From contig NW_004457740.1 of NCBI RefSeq assembly GCF_000188695.1, forward strand, positions 2,099,444-2,114,443: a stretch of 15,000 bases of DNA, read 5' to 3'. This stretch comes from Salpingoeca rosetta (lineage: Eukaryota > Opisthokonta > Choanoflagellata > Craspedida > Salpingoecidae). Below, piece by piece: positions 1 to 15,000 of this stretch. The notes beneath the pieces were generated by a model. It did no database searches. It had not been told where the DNA came from and worked only from the letters and a program-made list of their open reading frames with translations. The translations under genes and the position numbers were made by a program. How positions within the stretch are numbered: position 1 is the first letter of the stretch; every line of letters starts with the position of its first letter.

Positions 1-187
1 GACATATCGCCTCCGTACCTTGCTTGTGCGTTGCTGCGTGTACGGTTGTTGTGTCGCACCCTGCATGCACCTCTACTGTGCAGCCATGCCTGGCCTCCTT
101 CCTGTCCCTTCTGCTCCGTGACTGCTCCGCGATCACATCGCCCTGGCTCACTGCGCAACTCCGATGATGTGTTGTGTTTTATGCAAG

Positions 188-337
188 GCGGAGACAATTG
201 CCAGGATTGCAGAGTACATCAAGGCAAACCCTCGCGCATCGGAGCAGGAGAAGCAACACGTCATTCGCAAGGAAATGGAGAAGTTCATTCGTGAAATCGC
301 CAAAGATCCCTCCTCCTCCGCCTCCTCGTCATCATAA
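188..337 (+). CDS. Last coding exon of an unrecognised gene (5' part outside the window)
   Basis: A 49-codon reading frame follows a plausible acceptor (ttttatgcaag, AG at 186-187) and ends at TAA 335-337. It encodes a highly charged, probably helical stretch containing IARIAEYIKANPR and VIRKEMEKFIREIAKD, then a Ser/Ala-rich tail coded by TCC/TCA repeats. The same frame stays open upstream only to a TGA at 119-121 and that extension looks non-coding, so I treat 186-187 as the splice site. No upstream exon could be placed in 1-185. The product is not recognised; the helix could be the end of a coiled coil or a small partner-binding helix. It converges on the CASD1-like gene, whose stop codon lies about 450 bp away. 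Confidence 0.5.
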   Translation, partial: AETIARIAEYIKANPRASEQEKQHVIRKEMEKFIREIAKDPSSSASSSS

Positions 338-786
338 TGATGTCTGCGTTATGGTGGTGAGCGTATTTGCGTCGCGTTGTCATGTTTGTTCATCTTTCTG
401 TGCTGCTGGACCCACTGCTTGCTTTCATTTCTTCCGTTCTTCCTGCCCTGTACAGCTTTCTTTCTCCCTCTGCTCAAACGCTGCTGTGGTTGTTTAATCG
501 AGCACTGATCTGCTATTCAGACAGTGCAGGCAAACACACTTCGTGGACATAAAAGGCCTGTAACAACCCATGTGTGCAGGCATGTGTACGTGTGTGTGTG
601 TGCGGCGAATCGTACACCATTACTAGAATGTGCTTGCGAGCTTCCCACAAACACACACACACTCTCCCTCCCTCCCTCCCTCCCTCTCTGTCTGTCTGTC
701 TCTGTCTGTCTGTCTCTCTCTCTCTGTCTCTGTCTCTCTCTCTCTGTCTCTCTCTCTCTCTCCCCCCCCCTCTCCCCACTCTCTCG
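338..786. other. Convergent intergenic region
   Basis: This is the 3' side of both the rightward gene ending at 337 and the leftward gene ending at 787. I see no credible coding exon. It holds a short TG run near 588-602 and a long pyrimidine-rich tract from about 663 to 785. I did not find a canonical AATAAA at a sensible distance on either strand. Confidence 0.6.
663..785. repeat. CT-rich (CCCT/CTGT/CT)n homopyrimidine-like tract
   Basis: About 120 nt are almost purely C and T on the + strand, with CCCT, CTGT and CT units and a C9-10 run near 761-770. On the minus strand this is a purine tract that starts two bases after the CASD1-like stop codon, so it would form the beginning of that transcript's 3' UTR. 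Tracts of this kind can form triplex (H-DNA) structures; whether this one does is inference. Confidence 0.9.
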
Positions 787-8451
<7,665 letters not shown>

Positions 8452-8722
8452 CGTCTCGCCTGCGTCAGCACCAGCTCCAATGCTCGACTGGCTGTGGATG
8501 GATGGATGGATGGGTGGATGTGTCCTCCTCTCCTTCCACAAGCTGTTTTATTCTCCTCCTCCCACAACAACAACACAACAAAAACAACAACGCGAAGCAA
8601 CAAGCGCACCGTTACACAGACTTCTCTCCTGCTGCTGTGCTCGCTTCACTCCTCGCACTGTGTGCCCGCTGTGCTCGCTTCTCTTGCACGCATCGCTGCT
8701 GTTCCACTCGTCGCTAGCCAGC
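8452..8722. promoter_or_regulatory. Divergent promoter interval between CASD1-like and B9D1
   Basis: Only 271 bp separate the two start codons, which point away from each other, so both core promoters and both 5' UTRs must fit here or overlap. No TATA box is obvious on either strand. The interval holds a GGAT-type tetranucleotide repeat (about 8495-8520), a CAACAA-rich stretch (about 8571-8612), and an exact 14-bp direct repeat, GCTGTGCTCGCTTC, at 8634-8647 and 8668-8681. I looked for an RFX X-box and did not see a convincing one. Confidence 0.6.
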
Positions 8723-9153
8723 ATGGCGGACGGAGAGGCGGGTGTATTTCACATGCTCGTCACAGGCGCCGTTGAGTGTGGTCACGTAAGCCACATGTAT
8801 GTATGTGTATGTGTGTGTGTGTATGTGTGTATGTGTTGTATGTGTGTGTGTGTGTGTGTGTGTGTATGCGTGATAGTAGCTACTTGCATGTTGGACCGAC
8901 GCCCAGTCTGTTTGCACCCTTCTGCATCGAGCATGCCGCTATCCTCCCCCCCCCTCACTCCCACCACCCCGCACACATACGCACACATGCGGCTTGCAGT
9001 TTCCAACTTACAACAACCTGTACTGCAAGTACACCATCGTATTTGGCGATCATTGGACAGCTACAGCGGTGCGTGTTTGTGTTTGTTGCCAACAGCCGTT
9101 CACTGTATGAAAGCAGCCACAGCATGTGTTCTCCGCTCGACTCACTTAACTTG

Positions 9154-9242
<89 letters not shown>

Positions 9243-9776
9243 ATACACATACATGTGCAGGGCATTGAGGAAGGCGTGTCACAGATTGCTTCGCGCAGCT
9301 CGCATCACCCTGGGGAGTTTGTGTGGAACTTTCCCATCGACATCACTCTCAAGAGCCAACTGCCAAGAGGATGTAAGTCACCCCGAAGCGAGGAACCATG
9401 GAGTGGAGTACAGCGCAACAGCCGTCATGCTGTAACGCTGTCGTGCAAACTGAACATGTTTGCCGTGTGTCCTCTGCCTCGAAGGTTCACGCCGCTGTCG
9501 CCACACACAATCCGCGTTCTGTTTGTGACCAGGGCCACAGATTGTTGTGGCTGTGTATGGACTCGACATGTTTGGGCGGGACATTGTTCGCGGGTACGGC
9601 ACGTGTCACCTGCCGGTCACAGCTGGCCACCACACACTCAAGATTCCAACCTTCGCCCCACGCCCGACAACAAGATTACAGCACATTCTCGGGTATGCTG
9701 GCATCGTGTTTGTGCGTGTGTGTCTGATCTGTGTCTGTGCGTGTGTGTCTGAAAGGTGTCTGCGCGTTTGTGTGTC

Positions 9777-9818
<42 letters not shown>

Positions 9819-10394
9819 TGTGTGTCTGTGTGTGTCTGTGTGTGTCTGTGTGCGTGTGTGTGTGTGTGTGCGTGTGTGTCTGTGTGTCTGTGTGTGTCTG
9901 TGCGAATGCGTGTTTCTACCCCTCTCTCTGTATGCCCGTCTGCTCTCGCTTCTCAAGAGCCCTCGCTCACCAACGACCCATGTTCACACACACACACATA
10001 AACACACACATACTGTCTCTCTTCCTCCTTGTGTGAAGGTGGTTCCTGGGACAGAGGCCAGAGTTCTATGAATCAACGTTTGTCGCAGCGGGCGAAGGAA
10101 GAGAAGGTAGGGTATCGTGTGCAGCCTTCGTCTGCTGCTCTGCCATCGCAAATTCGCATCTCCACACATCTTTGTCTCAACACCTCTGTATCCTCACATA
10201 CACATACACACACACGCACACGCACGCACACGCACACGCACACACACGCACGCACGTACACACGCACACACACGACCGTCATCATTGCAGTTGTGCGTGT
10301 GCGATCACATGGTCACGTCATTGTCAAGTGCAACGTCGCATTCAAGGATTTTCACCGTCTTGGCTTTCACAATGCGCCCTCGAATCAAAACTAG
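8723..10394 (+). CDS. B9D1: B9 domain-containing protein 1, ciliary transition-zone protein, 6 exons
   Basis: Exons 8723-8785, 9000-9068, 9261-9372, 9533-9692, 10039-10106 and 10291-10394 (TAG 10392-10394) give 191 residues, against about 204 in human. B9D1 is a C2-like B9-domain protein of the MKS complex, which gates protein entry at the base of the cilium with B9D2, MKS1 and tectonic/TMEM partners. Hallmarks across the frame are [67 protein letters not shown] and VRVRSHGHV, nearly colinear with the animal protein. The start has A at -3 and G at +4. All introns are GT-AG and every phase joins (0, 0, 1, 2, 1). It ends after FHNAPSNQN, shorter than the human C-terminal tail. No damage is seen, and this is the most secure call in the window. 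Confidence 0.97.
8804..8868. repeat. (TG)n/(TATG)n tract in B9D1 intron 1
   Basis: TATG and TG repeat units begin about 18 bp after the exon 1 donor (GTAAGC). They are UG-rich in the transcript sense. Confidence 0.9.
9156..9254. repeat. (CA)n tract in B9D1 intron 2
   Basis: Two CA runs separated by ATACAAA sit immediately upstream of the exon 3 acceptor (gtgcag, AG at 9259-9260), so the usual pyrimidine tract is replaced by CA repeat. Confidence 0.9.
9702..9903. repeat. (TG)n with CTG interruptions, B9D1 intron 4
   Basis: A 200-bp stretch of GTGTGT with regularly spaced CTGTG and GCGTG units starts close to the exon 4 donor (GTATGC) and fills much of the intron. Confidence 0.9.
10196..10275. 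repeat. (CA)n/(CGCA)n tract in B9D1 intron 5
   Basis: CA repeat with many CG substitutions lies about 15 bp upstream of the exon 6 acceptor (tcatcattgcag). Confidence 0.9.
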
Positions 10395-10643
10395 CCCATG
10401 TTTTGCTGTAGCATGACAACCAACGTGCATTCGCTAGTGATCGCTGTCCATACTATCCACGTGTTTTCATTCTCCAACATGTACACACACACGCACGCAT
10501 AGTCGCTCTTCTTTGACATTTCAACAGCTCTTGTCCATTCTCTTCCTTCCCTATGACCTGTGTTGTTTGTTACCTTCGCGCCAACTGGCAATTCAAAGCT
10601 GACTTGTTACCAGGGTGCACTGTGTTACAACATGCAGGCTGCA

Positions 10644-10704
<61 letters not shown>

Positions 10705-10979
10705 TACACACCGCACCCCCGAGTGTGTGTTCATACACATGCGTACATGAACATGGGTACGTGCCTTGGTGTGCTGTTTTGTTTGTTGTATTGCATGAAT
10801 CATGCCTCAAATTGCAATTCCCTTTGCGCTTTCACATAGGCGGCACCAATCAAAATGCAGCATAAACCAAACACCACCAGCTCACCCCCAATACAGACTC
10901 AATCAATCAATCAATACCAAGAAAGCAAGCACACAGCATCCGCATTCCACACAAACTTTCATCCCTCGTGCATGCTTAC

Positions 10980-11010
<31 letters not shown>

Positions 11011-11231
11011 CTCACCCCCCCCCACCTCACCACCATCGCTCCATAAACACCGTCGCCCCCGACTCTAAACGACGACAGGTGCCTCATTCACCCTGCCGCT
11101 CACCCTCCTCATTTCTGTACAATCCCACCACACAGACACGAGCGTGTTTCCTGTTGATATCACTGCGCTCTCTCTCCTCCCCCTGTCCTTTCCTCAACAC
11201 TTTCTCCCTCATGTGCATGCACACGCAAACC
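10395..11231. other. Convergent intergenic region between B9D1 and the Q-rich gene
   Basis: This should contain both 3' UTRs. It holds a CA tract at about 10647-10700, another at about 10979-11008 followed by a C-rich stretch, and an AATC tetranucleotide run (about 10899-10917). I see no convincing coding exon, RNA gene or canonical AATAAA; ATAAAC occurs near 10863 and 11044 on the + strand. Confidence 0.6.
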
Positions 11232-12647
11232 TCAAGTAGCCGTCCGCCGCTGCTGTCTCAGCCCACCCAGCTGCTGTCCTGCAAACGCCTTCGTCGGGGC
11301 AGTGGTGCCCTTGCCTGCAGGCAGCTTGTTCGATGCGTCCCCAAGTGCATGCCGCACCCGCTTTCCGTCGCCGCTGTTCTTGGTGGCTTGCTTGGCGACC
11401 ATCCTTCCGTGAGCTGTTGTCGTTGTTGACGACGTGCGCGGGCGGGTGCCCGTCTGCATCGCAGTCTGCTCGTCCACAGTCTTCAACACGACAACTTTCT
11501 CGCGGTTTGTGCCCCTCGCGCGAGTCTGTAACGCCTGCAGCTGTTGCCACCGCGGCTGTGACCCTTGCGCCGTTGTCGAAGTGGACGGGCCGCGGATCGT
11601 TGGTGCCGTTGTCTGCTGCCTCCGATAATGCAGTTGGCGTTGATTGAGCGCGCGTTGCTGCTGCTGCTGCTGCTGTTGTTGTGCTGACGACGCTGAACGC
11701 AGTTTCATTTCTTTCACTTGCCCCACACGCGCATTTCCTGTCTTCTGCTGGGACTGCAAGTACGATGTTAGCACCTGCGGCTGCCGTGAGCTGGAAGAAG
11801 TGCCAGCCTTTGCTGCCTCGTTCATCTTCACGGCTTCACGCGTGGCAATACGCTGCTCGGGCCGCACGTACAGCGAACGAGAGCGGGGTGCTGAGCCACG
11901 CGATGCCGTTGCTCCTGTCCTCGATGCAATTGCGTCTGCAGGCACCTTCCGTGCATGGAACTTTGGCGGCTCCTGTTGATACTTGAGGGACGACGATGGG
12001 CGAGGGGCTGCCACGCGATGCATGGGGTGGCGGCGGGTCGGCTGCTGTGACAGCTGGCGGTGCTTTGGACTCTGCATTCCATCACCGCGCTGGGTGAAGT
12101 GCATGGGCGGATTCATGGCCATAGCACGCGCCATGTCGTCCTCTGTCTCCTCAGGGATCGGTGGCAGGTTTGCACACCGCTTCACGCGCATGTGAGCTCG
12201 GCCACGAAGCGTGTGGAACCGCGGGCGCAGCTGCATGCGGATTTCGCTCCTTGTTTTGTCCTGCACATGGGGTGGAGGACGACGTGCCTGCGCAGACTTG
12301 GCGCTCTGCTGCCGTGATTGTTGTTGTTGCTGCCGTGATTGTTGTTGTTGCTGCTGCTGTTGCTGTTGTTGCTGTTGCTGTTGTTGTTGCTGTTGCTGCT
12401 GCTGGTAGTGTCGCTGCTGCTGCTGCTGTTGGTGGTGGTGTTGGCCATTTCGTACCATTGCGTGTGGCTCATCCCGGTGGGTTGCGCGTTGTTGTTGAAG
12501 GTGTTGTCCATTATCAACAGCAGCAAGATATTCACTGAGATCAAGGTCGTCCTTCGGAAAGGAGACGGCTCTCAGCCACACCGTCCGCAGTGATGGCGCC
12601 CGACTCTGTGCCTAACAATGCGTTGTTTGTTTGTTTGTTTGTTTGTT

Positions 12648-12693
<46 letters not shown>

Positions 12694-15000
12694 ATTCGTG
12701 TGAGTGTGCACATGATGAGCGGAAGAGGGCAGAATCAGCGACCATATACCGACTTGGGTTTGCACACAAGCACAGTTTGGCACAACCACACAGTCACTCC
12801 CGCATGCATATTACCCACAGCGTGTTCATGACACATGAACAAACGCACACCAGCGCACTCACATCGTTTTCTTTGGCGGCGCTTTTCTCCGGGCGGGTGC
12901 GCATGCTGACATAGATGGGCTCATCCCGTCCTCTGTCACCGCGCAGCTGATGATGGCTCCTCAGCCTGACATCATCGCTGTTGTCTGTTCCTTCAACTGA
13001 ACCGCCTTCGCTGCCACTCGAAGAGGGTGGTGTGCTCTTTGGTGCGTGCATTTCCCACTCACTCGCTCCAACCGTCGCTGAAGTTGCTGCCATTGTGGCT
13101 GTTGCTGCTGCAGACATCTTGGTAGTGGTTGGGGCAGTTTGCATTTGACGCAGCGGATGGGGGCGTGCTGCTGCCGCGTGTGCGTGCTCTTGCTTATGGC
13201 CTGCTTCTTGCTTCTTGTCTGCGACCGTCTCTGTGTGCTGGCGCGGTTTCTGCTCAGTGCTGCTGCTGCTGCTTGCCTGGCTACTCGCGCAAGCACCCGT
13301 GTATGTGTCGTACACTGGGCCGCCCTTGTCCAACACAAACGTTGACAGCGGGCGCTGGTGCATGCGGTGCTTCTTGTCATGCTGCTGTGCTGGCCGCGCT
13401 CGCGTGCAAGACGAAGGGCTTGAGCCCGCGATGGCTGACATCAGCTCATCCGCCTTCTCCATCACCAGCATGGACGGGACGAGAATATGGTTGTGGCGGG
13501 CACGACGCCCCTTCAGGTGGATGCCTCGGCGTGCTGACGTGGAACACACGCGTGTGTATGATGTTGATGTGGTGCCGTTACCAACTGTCGATGAGACTCG
13601 CCGCACACCTTGACCCCGTGCTGCCACTGTTGCTGCGGAAGACATTGCCTGTCTGCCGTCGCTACCAATCTGAGAGCAGGAGAGCGAAGCTTCGGTTGAC
13701 GGCGAAAGCGAGGCACGCCTTGGACTCTTCCGTGCCACTTGCATGCAAGCACGCGATCTCCTCTGCTCGCCGTCGATATCTGATGGCGATGCTGGTGCAG
13801 AGCGCGCGCGTGGACGCTGCTGTGCCACCGTTGTCGCCGCGGCATCATCAGGCTGACTTGTTGTGGGGGATCGGTTGCTCGCTTGCTCGTCCGTGTCGCC
13901 AGCACTGCCGTCAGCCTGATCGCATTCGCGCACAGCACGCTCTCCGTTGGCTTCGTTGCTCCCCTGGTGCTGGGCTGACTCGGCCTGGCACTCCCCTTCT
14001 GCTGTCGCGGTCTGCTCTGTGTCGCCAGTGCCTGCTTGCACCTGTGAGCTTGCTTCTGCTGCCGCCGCTGCAGCTGCGGCTGCCTTGCTCTTCGCCTGGA
14101 CGAACCAAGCGGGGCCGCGCGGCCTGTCGTGGTCTGCCTCCGTTGCTGCACTCCCAGCCTGTGGTGTCGAACACCAGGGCCTGTCCTCAGCAGCAAGTGA
14201 GATGATGGAGAGCGGGCGGTGCAGGTGCGCGCTGCGTCGCTTGACGGCAGGGTCCATCTCCCAATCAACGCGTGTCGCAGACAGGAAGGGGGTCCCCTGG
14301 CGCGGCTTTGGTGTTCGCAGACGCAGACCTGCGGTGTAACATCACACAACAGCATGAAGAGGAGTCGGATTTGTGTGATGTTGTTGTGAGCCACGAGATC
14401 GAATTGCAGGCACAGAAAAGCCACATCACGGAAGCTGGCAAGATCAACAAAGGTGCGTTGTTGTGCAGTCATCAAACAAGTACAGCAACCACTGCGAATT
14501 CACCTTGCATCATCACAGAGTCGCTGACTTGACGCATCATGGAATCGTGATTCATCGTCTCTCCGATGGCCACCTCCATAGATACGTGATTCCAGTGGTC
14601 CATGTTCGCTGGCCTCCACATCAAGCACCCTGACGAAAGGTCGCTGTCATCCTTGCCGCACAGCAGCAACGTTGGATTTGGCGGGCTCTTGGCGGTGAGG
14701 CGCTCAACCACTTGCATGGCATACCCCTGGTGTTAACAGTGAAACCACGCCACAAGGTTGGAACAGACGGACAAGCAACACACATGCAAGCGCAAGCAGA
14801 GGACAAAGAAATGTGAGACACAAGCAGGGTGTGTGTGACTTGATTTATTGTGCGCCCGCACATGCAACTGACTGCTGGGACACACGTACACACGTGACGG
14901 CGCATGCACACGTAACCGCGCACACGCACACGCAACAGAGCGTGCATACACCTTACAGCACACGCGCACACGTGAGAAGGCACATACCTCGCCGCTCTGG
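11232..15000 (-). CDS. Low-complexity polyglutamine protein of unknown function (5' end outside the window)
   Basis: Four exons in transcript order: 15000-14988 (partial), 14726-14504, 14328-12863, 12611-11232 (TGA at 11232-11234). Phases agree at every join (0, 1, 0), giving about 1026 residues. The 14726-14504 exon looks like the end of a folded domain (GYAMQVVERLTAKSPPNPTL, then LMWRPANMDHWNH and VAIGETMNH), but I do not recognise the family. The rest is probably disordered: a 9-Ala run, Ser/Thr/Gln/Arg-rich segments, two similar RPLS motifs (HRPLSIIS, QRPLSTFVL), a 22-Gln run, more Gln near the C-terminus, and a short acidic motif PPIPEETEDDM. The long exons are GC-rich and open in several frames; the chosen frame is the only one that connects all splice sites. 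The function is not inferable; a scaffold or regulatory role would be a guess. Confidence 0.75.
12339..12404 (-). repeat. 22-residue polyglutamine tract (mixed CAG/CAA)
   Basis: Twenty-two consecutive Gln codons, a mixture of CAG and CAA, lie in the last exon of the unknown gene. They are preceded by a His-Tyr pair and a separate short Gln run, and followed by SRQQQQQSRQQ. The mixed codons suggest a fairly stable tract selected at the protein level, but that is inference. Confidence 0.9.
12628..12692. repeat. (TTTG)n then (TG)n in the last intron of the unknown gene
   Basis: Six or more GTTT units run into about 20 TG units. The tract sits about 15 bp from the acceptor at 12612-12613, so in transcript sense it is (CA)n(CAAA)n directly before the splice site. 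Confidence 0.95.

Noticed and set aside
8452..8541. Upstream extension of the CASD1 frame by 30 codons
   Set aside because: The frame is open but begins at TTG, has no ATG, and is mainly the GGAT tetranucleotide repeat; the first ATG at 8449-8451 is preferred.
10391..10591. Small minus-strand protein downstream of B9D1
   Set aside because: No splice support, no recognisable motif, and it overlaps the B9D1 stop codon and likely 3' UTR.
13129..14205. 358-codon + strand frame, and a 320-codon minus frame at 13513-14475
   Set aside because: Both overlap the long exon of the Q-rich gene in GC-rich DNA. The minus one cannot connect the flanking splice sites in phase, and its upstream part (14329-14503) is an intron.

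Overview
The window is nuclear DNA from a ciliated or flagellated eukaryote with small, frequent GT-AG introns. I suggest a choanoflagellate, perhaps Salpingoeca-like. That is inference from three things: a ciliary transition-zone gene (B9D1), an animal-like CASD1 gene, and compact introns of about 120-360 nt that are mostly filled with CA/TG microsatellite. Nothing here is bacterial, and the many Cys-Val, His-Thr or Leu-Ser open frames are translations of dinucleotide repeats.

Layout from left to right: (1) 188-337, +, the last exon of an unrecognised gene. (2) 338-786, a convergent intergenic stretch with a long CT-rich tract. (3) 787-8451, -, a complete 23-exon gene for a CASD1-like (Cas1p family) O-acetyltransferase: an acidic N-terminal tail, a membrane anchor, a lumenal SGNH esterase-type domain with Ser and DxxH motifs, then a polytopic membrane domain. 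(4) 8452-8722, a divergent promoter interval of 271 bp. (5) 8723-10394, +, a complete six-exon B9D1 gene (191 aa). (6) 10395-11231, a convergent intergenic stretch with CA tracts. (7) 11232 to the right edge, -, the 3' part of a gene for a low-complexity, polyglutamine-bearing protein of unknown function.

The exon maps of CASD1 and B9D1 were worked out by hand from protein similarity, splice consensus and phase continuity; every junction keeps the frame. The genes show no operon-like relation. B9D1 belongs to the cilium base and CASD1 to the Golgi, and the only visible link is the short shared upstream region.

The strongest oddity is a ~380 bp non-repetitive block (2951-3332) inside CASD1 intron 17. 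It has a different texture from everything around it, is embedded in CA repeat, and makes that intron about twice the length of any other. It could be an insertion, a contaminant, or an assembly join.
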